Position numbers and translations under genes: made by a program
Notes under the pieces: model-generated
Databases searched by the model: none
Told to the model about the DNA's origin: nothing
What the model saw: only the letters and a program-made list of their open reading frames with translations
Source of the DNA: Soehngenia sp.
GTDB lineage: Bacteria > Bacillota > Clostridia > Tissierellales > Tissierellaceae
Reading direction: 5' to 3'
Assembly: GCA_024637045.1 (NCBI GenBank)
Contig: JAGXFX010000004.1
Location: 113,970-177,969, forward strand
Length of the DNA stretch: 64,000 nucleotides
Shown: piece by piece, positions 31,612 through 41,150 of the stretch
Layout of the letters: each line of letters begins with the position of its first letter
How positions within the stretch are numbered: position 1 is the first letter of the stretch

Positions 31612-34098
31612 ATGGGTAAAACGAGATCGAGATTTTTGACCTTTTTAGTAGTTTTTTCAATGTTAATGAGTATGGGGGTTAGTTTTGGGGCTGATCTTTC
31701 ATCGAATGTTTTTAGCGCATCTGAAATTTATTTTCATGGTGATGACTTTGTAATTGAGGGTTCAACAAATAGTTTATCAACAATCCCAGCGTTTTGGTTT
31801 GATCATAGTGGTGATTTGCTCGTAGCTTTTTCTATTCATCATACCAAGAACCCATCTCAGGTTGAATTGAATGGGATGTCAGCTGATGGATATGAAACAT
31901 TTTCAACAAGCGATTCAGCAATCAGGGTTAATTCCAACACTTTTTTAGCAGACAACTATACTTCGGATAGCTCTCCACACAAATGGCTTGTAGCAGATTT
32001 TGGAGAGGTAAGTATTGAAGATTTGAAAGAGCAATTTAGCCTTTATGTTAATTTAGGAGCCGGGGGACACAATATAGGTGATAATGGCTCAATTAGTATA
32101 ATAATTATTGGCGAAGAATTGGAAATTTCAAACTATACTGGAGTGTATGATGGAGCAGCACATAGTATAGAGGTTACCAATATAATTACAGGTGATACAG
32201 TAAGCTATAGTGATGATGGTGGAGTCACATGGACAACAACTAATCCAACATTCGCTGAGGTAGGAAAATATACTGTAGATGTTAAGGTGGAGAATGCAGA
32301 CTATGAAGATAGAGTAGGAGTCGGAACCGTAACAATAACCAAGAGAGACGTAACATTGACATCAGCAACTGACAACAAGACATATGATGGTACAGCATTA
32401 GAAAATGACACTGTGACAGAATCAGGAGATGGATTTGTAACAGGCGAAGGAGCAACATGGGAAGTAACAGGAAGTCAGACAGAAGTGGGAAACAGCGAAA
32501 ATACCTTCACATACACTTTGGATGAAGGAACATCATTAGGTAACTATAATATAGATAAAGTCGAAGGAATTCTAACAGTAACATCTGCAACGGGATCAGA
32601 ATTAAGTATAACAAACTATAATGATAAATATGATGGACAAGCACATAGTATAGACGTCACAAATCTAGCTCTAGAAGATACAATAGAATACAGTGAAGAT
32701 GGTGGCGATAATTGGTCCACAACAAATCCATCCTACACAGATGTAGGGGTTTATACAGTGGATGTAAAAGTTACAAGAACGGGATACGAAGACAGAACAG
32801 ATATAGGAACCGTAACAATAACCAAGAGAGACCTAACATTGACATCAGCAACTGACAGCAAGACATATGATGGTACAGCATTAGAAAATGACACTGCGAC
32901 AGAATCAGGAGATGGATTTGTAACAGGCGAAGGAGCAACATGGGATGTAACAGGAAGTCAGACAGAAGTGGGAAACAGCGAAAATACCTTCACATATACC
33001 TTGGATGATGGGACATCATTAGGCAACTATAATATATCCAAGGTTGAAGGAACATTGAAAGTGACTCCTGTAAATCTCACAATAACAGCAGATAACAAAT
33101 CAAAGATTTATGGAGAATCAGACCCAGAATTAACTGCAACCATTAGTGGGTTTGTTGATGGAGAAGACCTAGCAGACCTTCAAGGACAGATAAACTTCGA
33201 TAGAGAAGTGGGAGAAGCACTTGGAATATACGACATTACACCATCAGGAGTAAGTTCGAATAATTACAAGATAACCTTTGAAAAAGGACAATTAACAATA
33301 ACGAGTGCTGATAGCATTAAATTGGAAGTTAATGGTTATGAAGATGTATATGATGGAAAGTATCATAGTATCTCTGTAACAAATGAATCAGATTTTGACT
33401 CTTTGGAATTCAGCACAGATAATGAAACGTGGTCTGAAAGTCTACCTGGATTTAGGGATGCAGGTAACTATACAGTCTATGTCAAAGCATATAACAATAA
33501 TCTTGATGATTCATTTGCAAGTGCAGATGTAAAGATAACAGAAAGACCAATGACTATAACTGCTGGAAGTTCAAGTAGGACATTTAATGGACAACCACTA
33601 ACAAATACTAATTACTCAATAACTAACGGGAGTTTAGCAGAGAATGATGAGCTGACAGAGGTTACAGTTGTAGGTTCACAGACAGCAGTCGGTTCAAGTC
33701 CTAATATACCAAGCAATGCGGTGCTAGTATCATTCGGTGAAGTTGAATCAACTGATAATTATGAAATCACTTATATAAATGGAACTCTAACAGTAACCTC
33801 CGCTGGTGGAGGCGGTGGAACAACAACCCGTGATGACGATGAAGAAATCAATGAGCCACTACCACTAGCACCAATACAACCAGAACCTGAAATTGAGATT
33901 CCTGTGGTTGTTGAAGAAGAACCAATAATAATTCCAGAAGAACCAGAAATGGAAGAATTTGAGGAGCCAGCACCTTTGGCAGCACCAGCAGCACCAACTC
34001 TACCAGATACAGGATCAGTTGGAGCAGGAGAGATGGCAGGATTTGGAGCACTATTGATGGCAGTAGGAATACTTCTAAAAAAGAAAAAAGGATTCTAG
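31612..34098 (+). CDS. LPXTG surface protein with MBG-type repeats
   Basis: An 828-residue secreted protein. A signal peptide (FLTFLVVFSMLMSMGVSFGA) leads into a unique N-terminal domain (about 30-185), then alternating bacterial Ig-like/MBG repeats with KTYDGTALEND, YDGQAHSIDVTN and KIYGESDPELTATISGF signatures. A GGGGTTT hinge, a Pro/Glu-rich wall-spanning segment, and the sortase signal LPDTG (797-801) with a hydrophobic segment and KKKKGF close it. It is probably an adhesin-like wall protein; the ligand is unknown. GGGAGGATAAGGAA precedes the ATG. Two internal segments are nearly identical at DNA level. Confidence 0.9.
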   Translation: MGKTRSRFLTFLVVFSMLMSMGVSFGADLSSNVFSASEIYFHGDDFVIEGSTNSLSTIPAFWFDHSGDLLVAFSIHHTKNPSQVELNGMSADGYETFSTSDSAIRVNSNTFLADNYTSDSSPHKWLVADFGEVSIEDLKEQFSLYVNLGAGGHNIGDNGSISIIIIGEELEISNYTGVYDGAAHSIEVTNIITGDTVSYSDDGGVTWTTTNPTFAEVGKYTVDVKVENADYEDRVGVGTVTITKRDVTLTSATDNKTYDGTALENDTVTESGDGFVTGEGATWEVTGSQTEVGNSENTFTYTLDEGTSLGNYNIDKVEGILTVTSATGSELSITNYNDKYDGQAHSIDVTNLALEDTIEYSEDGGDNWSTTNPSYTDVGVYTVDVKVTRTGYEDRTDIGTVTITKRDLTLTSATDSKTYDGTALENDTATESGDGFVTGEGATWDVTGSQTEVGNSENTFTYTLDDGTSLGNYNISKVEGTLKVTPVNLTITADNKSKIYGESDPELTATISGFVDGEDLADLQGQINFDREVGEALGIYDITPSGVSSNNYKITFEKGQLTITSADSIKLEVNGYEDVYDGKYHSISVTNESDFDSLEFSTDNETWSESLPGFRDAGNYTVYVKAYNNNLDDSFASADVKITERPMTITAGSSSRTFNGQPLTNTNYSITNGSLAENDELTEVTVVGSQTAVGSSPNIPSNAVLVSFGEVESTDNYEITYINGTLTVTSAGGGGGTTTRDDDEEINEPLPLAPIQPEPEIEIPVVVEEEPIIIPEEPEMEEFEEPAPLAAPAAPTLPDTGSVGAGEMAGFGALLMAVGILLKKKKGF
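32322..33003 (+). repeat. near-identical internal DNA repeat, 486-bp period
   Basis: About 190 bp from 32322 (GGAACCGTAACAATAACC..) recurs at 32808 with only scattered changes. It encodes the TKRD(V/L)TLTSATD..KTYDGTALEND MBG unit. Recent duplication or gene conversion is likely. Confidence 0.88.
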
Positions 34099-34130
34099 AA
34101 TAAGTAACAGAAGTTGAAGAAAAATCATTC

Positions 34131-34172
34131 AGGGTGTACACTATATTGAGTAGTGTACACCCTAATTCTTTT
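34131..34172 (+). terminator. terminator of the MBG surface-protein gene
   Basis: A 13-bp perfect stem (AGGGTGTACACTA at 34131-34143 with 34151-34163), then a T-rich run. Confidence 0.92.
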
Positions 34173-34259
34173 TTGTAATTATATCGTAAGAATTCATAGT
34201 GCATGAATGGGTATATGAAACATGAGATGAATGTAGTACAAAACAGGAGTGACATCAAA

Positions 34260-36068
34260 ATGCTAGAAATATTGCTATTAATTAAATTTATAATATATAC
34301 AGGTGTAATAAGAGTAGAACACAATAGGATAGGAGTAATACTTATAAGCTTCTTTGTAAGTGTAGTAATCTTGCAACTTCTTAAGAGAATAAAAGAGAAA
34401 AGAAGATTTTCATATATTTTTGGCTTTTACGGCTTTGTATCTCTTCTTATGCTGGTTAATGGTGCATACTTTACTCAGTTTAACAATCTGACCTCTGTCC
34501 ATGTGATCAGACAAATCCCTCAGCTGGCAACAGTAGGGGATAATTTGGAGATGCTTCTGGATTTTAAGAAGATAGCACTCCTTATGGAGCTGCCAATTGT
34601 ATATTTTTACTTTAAAAGAGTAAAAAGAAACTACAATCCTGAAAAGAAGATTCCTTTCAAGTACAGACAAGGTGTTTTGGTATCTGGAGTAGTAGCATTT
34701 GCACTGTTGATACAATACTTTGGCTATACAGGACAATTAACATCAGTGGCAGCACAGGAATTATACATGTATCATACAATAGACATTGGAAGAAGTATTG
34801 TTAGAGAACACAAAGCAGCAGCAGAAGCTCTTACAATGGAAGATAGATTAGAAAGAGTAAGAATGAGAAAAACCCTTATTGAAGGGGAATACACTGGAAT
34901 AGGAGAAGGAAAGAATCTTATTGTAATCCAGGTTGAAGCCCTACAGGAGTTTGTAATAGGAAGAACTTATCTTGGACAGGAGATAACTCCAAACATCAAC
35001 AAGCTTATTAAAAATCAGTCAACGCTATACTACGACGATTACTTTCAGATGGTGGGAAAGGGGAATACCTCAGATGCTGAATTTGCATCAAATAATTCCC
35101 TGTATCCATCCATCGGAAAACCGACATATATGGAATATGCAGAGAACAGCTACTATGGACTACCTTGGCTTCTGAGAGACAATGGATATACAGCATGGTC
35201 ATTTCATGGTAACGAAAGAGAATACTGGAACAGGGAAGAAGCATATGTCAATCAAGGCTTTCAAAGATTTATTGCAGAGGACAATTTCCAGTTTCAGGAA
35301 GAAGTAGGCTTTGGAATGAAAGATGAAGATTTCTTTAACCAGTCACTAGAATATTTAAAAGAACTTGACCAAGTGGATAAAAATCCCTTTTATGCTTTTA
35401 TGGTAACCCTGACAAGTCACACTCCCTTTGTTATGCCAGAAGAGGATCAATATCTTCAGCTAAAACCTGAACATGACGAAACAATCTTCGGTGATTATCT
35501 TCAATCAATTAATTACACGGACAGAGAGATTGGAAAATTAATTGATAACCTTGAGAAAGAAGGACTACTTGAAAACTCAGTCTTTGCGCTCTACGGAGAC
35601 CACTTTGGGCTGAATGCCGTAAATGAAATAGACAAGGAATTGATGACAGAATACCTTGGAGTAGAATATGACTTTGACCATATGATGAATGTTCCACTTG
35701 TTATTCATATTCCAGGTGAAGAGCTAGGCAAGACTATCTCGAAACTTGGAAGTCAAATAGACTTTTATCCCACAATAGCAAATATTATGGGTTATCCGAT
35801 AGATAGGGGTATAATATTTGGTAGAGACCTGAATAATCTTCAGGTGGAGAATGTAGTCTATCCTGTAAGCTTTATGAAGTCAGGTTCAGCAATAACAGAA
35901 GAAGAAGTCTTTGAAATGTCCAGGGACGAGATATATGAACACAGCAGAGCATTTGACCGAGGAACAAGAGAGCCAGTCGAAATTAATAAATTCATAAATC
36001 TAAGCAACAGAGCATTACAGGAAATAACATTATCAAATTATATACTGGAAAACGATATGATAAGATAG
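34260..36068 (+). CDS. LTA synthase family sulfatase (lipoteichoic acid synthase-like)
   Basis: A 602-residue membrane enzyme. About five N-terminal membrane helices (1-190) precede an extracellular alkaline-phosphatase-superfamily domain. The nucleophile Thr lies in GKGNTSDAEF, metal ligands in VIQVEALQEF and LYGDHFG, and SFHGNEREYWNR is family-typical. LtaS enzymes polymerise glycerol phosphate from phosphatidylglycerol. I chose ATG 34260 after AGGAGTGACATCAAA. Its presence supports a Gram-positive envelope. It could instead be a phosphoglycerol transferase acting on another glycan. Confidence 0.9.
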   Translation: MLEILLLIKFIIYTGVIRVEHNRIGVILISFFVSVVILQLLKRIKEKRRFSYIFGFYGFVSLLMLVNGAYFTQFNNLTSVHVIRQIPQLATVGDNLEMLLDFKKIALLMELPIVYFYFKRVKRNYNPEKKIPFKYRQGVLVSGVVAFALLIQYFGYTGQLTSVAAQELYMYHTIDIGRSIVREHKAAAEALTMEDRLERVRMRKTLIEGEYTGIGEGKNLIVIQVEALQEFVIGRTYLGQEITPNINKLIKNQSTLYYDDYFQMVGKGNTSDAEFASNNSLYPSIGKPTYMEYAENSYYGLPWLLRDNGYTAWSFHGNEREYWNREEAYVNQGFQRFIAEDNFQFQEEVGFGMKDEDFFNQSLEYLKELDQVDKNPFYAFMVTLTSHTPFVMPEEDQYLQLKPEHDETIFGDYLQSINYTDREIGKLIDNLEKEGLLENSVFALYGDHFGLNAVNEIDKELMTEYLGVEYDFDHMMNVPLVIHIPGEELGKTISKLGSQIDFYPTIANIMGYPIDRGIIFGRDLNNLQVENVVYPVSFMKSGSAITEEEVFEMSRDEIYEHSRAFDRGTREPVEINKFINLSNRALQEITLSNYILENDMIR

Positions 36069-36174
36069 AAGCAATGAACAAATAACAATGAAAAATGAAC
36101 AATAGTGAAGAATTTGTCATTTCGAGCTTGTCGAGAAATCTAAGACCCAAAGCTTTACTCTTGTAAATTGCGAA

Positions 36175-36234
36175 GTGCCCAGTAATAGAAGTATCCGAAA
36201 TCTATGATTTTGATATATTTCATTGATAGGGTAT
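36175..36234 (+). repeat. dispersed palindromic repeat, copy E
   Basis: Starts GTGCCCAGTAATAG, arms ATCCGAAATC / GATTTTGATAT, ends TTGATAGGGTAT. Flanked upstream by AACAATGAAAAATGAACAATAG and downstream by GTGAATTTTGAATTTTGAATT. Confidence 0.85.
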
Positions 36235-36278
36235 GAACTGTGAATTTTGAATTTTGAATTGAACAATGGAGGTGCCAA

Positions 36279-37406
36279 ATGAAAAAACTTTTAACATTAC
36301 TACTAATAGTATCGTTACTAATACCAACAACAGTATTCGCCCAGGAATCATCATTGGGCAACATTCAATCCTTTGAAACAGAAGCGGACATGGAGCTGAT
36401 GACTGAAGTCTACAACTTCATTCAGGAAGCATACCCTCTTGAACTAGACAATAAAGCAGTAATTGAAGGCGGGCTTAAGGGAATGCTACAGGCAATTGAT
36501 CCATACAGTGATTACTACACTCCAGAAGAAGCATCAGAACTTTATATGGAATTAATGGGATTTTTCACTGGGATTGGAATATATATTGAGAAGCAAGAAA
36601 CCTACATTAATATAGTAGAGACAATTGAAGGAGCTAATGCAAGAGAGGCAGGATTAATCGCTGAAGATGTGATCATTTCAATAGATGGAATTGATACAAG
36701 AGATATGCCCTTGACGGAAGCTTCCAGCATGATAAAGGGTGTTAAGGGTACAGCAGTGAGACTTGGAATAAAAAGACCTGGTGTAGATGAGATTCTGTTC
36801 TTTGAGATTATTAGAGATGAGATTATAATTAATCCAGTAGCATACAGTGAGATAGAAGAAGGAATTGGATATATCAATTTAAGCGAATTTAGCCAGACAG
36901 CTGCAATCGAAACTAGAAGAGCACTCGGTCAATTCAATAAATCAAATACAAGAAAAATCATACTTGATTTAAGAAACAACCCAGGTGGGCTTTTGGACCA
37001 GGCAGTTAAGATCGCAAAAGAGTTCGTCCCACAGGGACCTATAGTCCATATAAGGGAAAAAAACTCAGCTCTTTTGACTTACTCTTCCTATAATAGTGTT
37101 CCGGATTATGACCTAGTGCTCCTTGTAAATGAAAACAGTGCATCAGCTTCAGAAATACTTGCAGGAGCAATAAGAGACAGAAATGCAGGTACTATAATAG
37201 GAAAGAAAACATTTGGCAAAGGTATAGTCCAAAGTATCATACCTTTGGAGAACGGAAGCCTCATTAAAATGACAACAGCTGAATACCTCACACCGAAATA
37301 CCGAAGCATACACGGTATTGGAATTGAACCGGATATTGAAGTAGATAACGTAGAAGGACATGATTTGCAACTACAAAGAGCAATTGAAACTCTAAATAAC
37401 AATTAA
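36279..37406 (+). CDS. S41 family C-terminal processing peptidase
   Basis: A 375-residue exported serine protease of the CtpA/Prc type. A signal peptide (LLTLLLIVSLLIPTTVFA) is followed by a helical segment, a PDZ domain (about 85-165, GIGIYIEKQETYINIVETIEGANAREAGLIAEDVIISIDG) and the S41 core. The catalytic Ser is in NENSASASEILAGAIRD and the Lys in GKKTFGKGIVQ. It probably trims cell-envelope proteins; the substrates are unknown. GGAGGTGCCAA precedes the ATG. Confidence 0.93.
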   Translation: MKKLLTLLLIVSLLIPTTVFAQESSLGNIQSFETEADMELMTEVYNFIQEAYPLELDNKAVIEGGLKGMLQAIDPYSDYYTPEEASELYMELMGFFTGIGIYIEKQETYINIVETIEGANAREAGLIAEDVIISIDGIDTRDMPLTEASSMIKGVKGTAVRLGIKRPGVDEILFFEIIRDEIIINPVAYSEIEEGIGYINLSEFSQTAAIETRRALGQFNKSNTRKIILDLRNNPGGLLDQAVKIAKEFVPQGPIVHIREKNSALLTYSSYNSVPDYDLVLLVNENSASASEILAGAIRDRNAGTIIGKKTFGKGIVQSIIPLENGSLIKMTTAEYLTPKYRSIHGIGIEPDIEVDNVEGHDLQLQRAIETLNNN

Positions 37407-37442
37407 CAGAGAATAAAGAACAATTTACAGGAGGACAAGCTG

Positions 37443-37814
37443 GTGACAGAAAACATCGCAATGATAAAAAGCAAATCATTTGCTGTTAGAATCATTAAAT
37501 TGTATAAACATCTCTGTGATGTGAAGAAGGAATATGTGTTATCGAAACAACTTTTGCGTAGCGGTACAAGCATAGGTGCGAACATCCGCGAAGCAAGCTT
37601 TGCCCAAAGCAAGAATGACTTTATCTCTAAAATGAGCATATCCTTGAAAGAAGTCAGTGAAACAATGTACTGGCTGGAGCTGATGGAGGAGACCGAGTAT
37701 ATTTCAGCTGACGTTTCTAATAGTCTTAAGGAGGATGCCAGGGAACTACTGAGGATCCTTCAAGCTTCAATAATTACAGCCAAGAACAACAGAGACAAAG
37801 AAAAGAATAAGTAG
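37443..37814 (+). CDS. four helix bundle protein (S23/Avd-like), second copy
   Basis: A 123-residue paralogue of the protein at 24102, sharing EYVLSKQLLRSGTSIGAN and the (N/K)DFISKM helix. GTG start 7 nt after AGGAGG. Like the first copy it lies in repeats with inverted complementarity: AACAATTAACAG upstream (37399-37410) and CTGTTAATTGTT downstream (37908-37919). Function is unknown. Confidence 0.86.
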   Translation: MTENIAMIKSKSFAVRIIKLYKHLCDVKKEYVLSKQLLRSGTSIGANIREASFAQSKNDFISKMSISLKEVSETMYWLELMEETEYISADVSNSLKEDARELLRILQASIITAKNNRDKEKNK

Positions 37815-37820
37815 GCCTTG

Positions 37821-37854
37821 AAATCCTTTGGAAATATATCTTCAAAGGATTTTC
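37821..37854 (+). terminator. terminator after the four-helix-bundle gene
   Basis: AAATCCTTTG (37821-37830) pairs with CAAAGGATTT (37843-37852). Confidence 0.75.
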
Positions 37855-37857
37855 ACT

Positions 37858-38071
37858 ATTCATTGCTAATTTTTAATTGGCGCATTAGCGCCATTGTTCT
37901 CTGGTCACTGTTAATTGTTCACTGTTAAACATTCACTGCCACGTAGTGGCCAGATTGTTCACTGTTCATTGTAAGTGCCCGGCAACTAAAACATCCAAAA
38001 TCTATGATTTTGATATGTTTTGTTGATAGGGTATCAATGTTCATTGTTACATTTCCGTCCCGGAAATGTAA
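37858..38071 (+). repeat. TTCATTGTTCACTG repeat block with nested perfect hairpins
   Basis: Short degenerate units (TTCACTG, TTCATTG, TTAATTGTTC) fill this stretch. Three perfect palindromes interrupt them: GGCGC-ATTA-GCGCC (37878-37891), GCCAC-GTA-GTGGC (37938-37950) and GTTACATTTCCG with CGGAAATGTAAC around TCC (38045-38071). Copy F of the 61-bp palindrome lies between the second and third. No coding potential seen. Confidence 0.7.
37975..38035 (+). repeat. dispersed palindromic repeat, copy F
   Basis: Starts GTGCCCGGCAACTA, arms CATCCAAAATC / GATTTTGATATG, ends TTGATAGGGTATC. The left arm AACTAAAACAT and right arm ATGTTTTGTTG show paired changes relative to the consensus. Confidence 0.85.
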
Positions 38072-38178
38072 CACGCTTGTAATGTTAATATCAAAGTTAC
38101 CGTGGTATAATAAAAACATGAAGCAAGTGATATGGGACATTTCCTATATTACAAATTCATTACACAACCATCTTAATC

Positions 38179-38207
38179 TTGATTTAAGGGTGGTGTAATG
38201 CTATAAT
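38179..38207 (+). promoter_or_regulatory. probable promoter of the SLH protein gene
   Basis: TTGATT (38179-38184), 17 nt, TATAAT (38202-38207). This leaves a leader of about 135 nt before the gene, as is common for abundant S-layer proteins. Another TATAAT at 38106-38111 lacks a clear -35. Confidence 0.65.
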
Positions 38208-38347
38208 CAAGTGTAGAATGATGGTAGATTGAATATTTTACCATTTTCTGCAGAAAGAGTCAGAAGGGTTTCGAGGGAATGACCCGATGACATAAATACT
38301 TCATTCCTTCAGAAAATATAATATCCATTATAAGGAGGGTTTTATTG

Positions 38348-40999
38348 ATGAAGAAACATTTAGCATTAGTATTGGCATTAGTAATGATTCTTACTAGCTT
38401 CAGCTTCGTTTCAGCAGAGGCTCATGAGTTTACCGACATGGCAGGTCACGAGAATGCAGAAGCGGTTGCTAGACTAGAATTACTGAATGTCCTAAAAGGT
38501 TACCCAGACGGAACCTTCAAGCCAGATAACACTATCACAAGAGCAGAATTTGCTGCTGTTGCAGTTAGAGTTTCAGGTTTGGAAAACGTAGCAATGGCAG
38601 CAAAAGGATTACCAACAGGATTCAGTGATGTACCCGCATGGCATTGGGCATCAGGATATGTTGGAACAGCTTCAAAGATGGGAATCGTAGTAGGAATTGG
38701 AAATGGACTTTTTGCTCCAGAATCTCCAGTTAAGTACGAAGAAGCTATTACTATGATAGTAAGAGCACTTGGCTATGAGCCAATGGCACAAGCAAGAGGT
38801 GGATATCCATTCGGTTACCTAATCGTAGCTAATGAGATTGATCTTCTTGACGGAGCAATGGGAACTCAAGGAACTTGGGCGACTAGAGGATTTGTAGCAC
38901 AAATCACTGACAATGCTCTTGAAATTCCAATGATGATTCAGGTTGGATTTGGATCAGACGCTAAGTGGGTTATATCAGGCTCCGATGAGCATGGTGGAGA
39001 TGAGCAATATTTAATTGAAAGAATGGGATTTGATACTGTTGAAGGTAGAGTAACTTCATACAGCTCAAGCAGAGATACTATTACACTTACTGGAGAAGAT
39101 TCAGGCACATATGATGTAATGGATGGCTTTGACTTCTATGAAGTTAATGGAGTTGAAATTAAGGCTTGGGTAGATGGCGACTTAGTTATCGCATACAAGC
39201 TTAACGAGACAGTGTATTTTGATGCTGTTGAGTATGATGCAGATGAAGAAATAACGCTAATTGGTCTTGATGATAATTTTGAAGTAGACGGCAGAGCTGA
39301 CCTTATGCTTAACGGTGAAAGTGCAGATGTTGAAGACTTCGATGCAGATTATGCAAAAGTTGTTATCAACGATGATGGAGATGTAATTTGGGCAGAAGGA
39401 TTTGACTTTGTTGACTTTATCGTAGTTGAAGAAGTTGATGATGAGCTTCTGATTGCTTTCGACGAATTTGATGAACTAGATGCTGAAGACTTCACTATCG
39501 TTAAAGATGGAGAAACTATTGGCCTTGAGGGAATCATGGAAGGCGACGTAGTGTTCTATAATAGCGACGAAGAGTTCGCGGTTGTATATAACAACAGCGA
39601 AATGGGAGTTATTGACAGAGCATACACTAGTTCATTCAGAATGGATGGAACTATTTATGGCATTTCTGGTTTAGGAGCGCTATATCTTGAAGATGGAGTA
39701 CTTGGTGATGTTGATGCGGGTGTTCTTGCTGACTATGTTGATGAAGCGGATGATGTAGAAATATTCTTTGACTTCTATGGAGACGTAGTTCTAATTTCAG
39801 GATCAAAAGGAACTGCTAAAACTTCAACAATGGGTATGATTCTTGAACTAAAAGCTGACTTCTATCAAGATCTTAGAACAAGCAAATATTATGTACCTCT
39901 TGAAGGTGTAAATGAAGAGGGAGTAGACGTATCTTTTGATGCTAGTGAATCATTAGTAGAAGATTCTGGATACACTCGTGCAACATTTACAGCAATAGAA
40001 GTTAATCAAGTAATTGAGTATACAGTGGATGAAGATGGTGACCTTGATAAGTTTGCTACTTTGGAATCTTCAGCACCTGCTGGAGAAACTAATGTTTCGT
40101 TTGAAATAACTGACAGATTTGCTGGTGGATTTAGACTTAAGTCAAGTACAGTAATTTTCCTACTTGATGAATTGGAAGATCTAGATGAAGTATTCACTCT
40201 TGCTGATGCAGATGAGTATTTCGATGAAGTAACTGAATTCCAAGTTTTCTCAGCTAAAGGCGTTTATGCTGACTATATAGTAGTTTACGAAAGTGATGCT
40301 ACTACAGATAGTGCAGATTTTGGTGTAATAACTAGAGTAAGAGATCTTGCAAACGGTGATGATTATGAGCTTACAATGAATATCGCAGGAACATCATATG
40401 TATTTGTTGTTGATAAAGGTGATGCTTATTCTTCAATAGATAAAGGTCACATTGTTTCATTCATGATAAATGAAGAAATGGATGAAATTGATTCAATAGT
40501 TCCATATGATTCAACTGGTATGTACAGTGAATTGATTGGCTACACTACAAGTGGAGCATTCAAAGTAAAAGATGCAAGAGATATGACATTTACACTAGGT
40601 ACAGGTACGCTAGTTTACGAACTAGATGATGCAGTTGTACTTGATGCTGATGTAACTGGAACAGCTAAGACTATCAGATTCTCTGATGTTAATAATAACG
40701 ATACTGTAAATGTTTACTACGAAGGAAATGTTGCAAACGGAACAGTATTTGTTAAGTATCTAGTTGTTACTGATGAAGCACAAGTTACACCTGAAGCACC
40801 TGGGGATGTAGTTCTAGAAGCTGCATATCAAGTTGGTGGCGTCAATGGACAAATTTATGTTGTAGTCGCTAGCGTAACTTATCAGTATGGTGGACAAGCT
40901 ACGCTTGGAACACTACAAGGGTATGCAGCAGCTCCAAAAACTCCAGTTAATGTTGTAATAGTAAATAATGTTGTTACATCAGTAACTGTAGCAGAGTAG
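38348..40999 (+). CDS. S-layer homology (SLH) domain surface protein
   Basis: An 883-residue secreted protein. The signal peptide HLALVLALVMILTSFSFVSAEA is followed by SLH repeats (about 28-200) with FTDM..AVARLELLNVLKGYPDGTFKPDNTITRAEFAAVAVR and FSDVPAWHWASGYVGTASKMGIVVG, which bind pyruvylated wall polysaccharide. The remaining 680 residues are acidic, beta-rich and lack a domain I can name. TTG 38345 is possible, but ATG 38348 suits AGGAGGG better. It is probably an S-layer or S-layer-associated protein. A strong terminator follows. Confidence 0.92.
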   Translation: MKKHLALVLALVMILTSFSFVSAEAHEFTDMAGHENAEAVARLELLNVLKGYPDGTFKPDNTITRAEFAAVAVRVSGLENVAMAAKGLPTGFSDVPAWHWASGYVGTASKMGIVVGIGNGLFAPESPVKYEEAITMIVRALGYEPMAQARGGYPFGYLIVANEIDLLDGAMGTQGTWATRGFVAQITDNALEIPMMIQVGFGSDAKWVISGSDEHGGDEQYLIERMGFDTVEGRVTSYSSSRDTITLTGEDSGTYDVMDGFDFYEVNGVEIKAWVDGDLVIAYKLNETVYFDAVEYDADEEITLIGLDDNFEVDGRADLMLNGESADVEDFDADYAKVVINDDGDVIWAEGFDFVDFIVVEEVDDELLIAFDEFDELDAEDFTIVKDGETIGLEGIMEGDVVFYNSDEEFAVVYNNSEMGVIDRAYTSSFRMDGTIYGISGLGALYLEDGVLGDVDAGVLADYVDEADDVEIFFDFYGDVVLISGSKGTAKTSTMGMILELKADFYQDLRTSKYYVPLEGVNEEGVDVSFDASESLVEDSGYTRATFTAIEVNQVIEYTVDEDGDLDKFATLESSAPAGETNVSFEITDRFAGGFRLKSSTVIFLLDELEDLDEVFTLADADEYFDEVTEFQVFSAKGVYADYIVVYESDATTDSADFGVITRVRDLANGDDYELTMNIAGTSYVFVVDKGDAYSSIDKGHIVSFMINEEMDEIDSIVPYDSTGMYSELIGYTTSGAFKVKDARDMTFTLGTGTLVYELDDAVVLDADVTGTAKTIRFSDVNNNDTVNVYYEGNVANGTVFVKYLVVTDEAQVTPEAPGDVVLEAAYQVGGVNGQIYVVVASVTYQYGGQATLGTLQGYAAAPKTPVNVVIVNNVVTSVTVAE

Positions 41000-41020
41000 T
41001 AATAAGTTAAAATTACAGAA

Positions 41021-41062
41021 CGAGCAAAAAAAGAACCGGGTAACCGGTTCTTTTTTTGCTCG
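41021..41062 (+). terminator. very strong terminator of the SLH protein gene
   Basis: A 19-bp perfect stem (CGAGCAAAAAAAGAACCGG and its complement) around GTAA, which includes A- and T-runs and so could act in both directions. Confidence 0.93.
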
Positions 41063-41150
41063 TTTATAAAGTCACTTTCTTTTCCATGTTTCATTTGATA
41101 TAATTCAGGTATATAAATATTACTGAATGTCATAAATGGGGAGGAATAAA

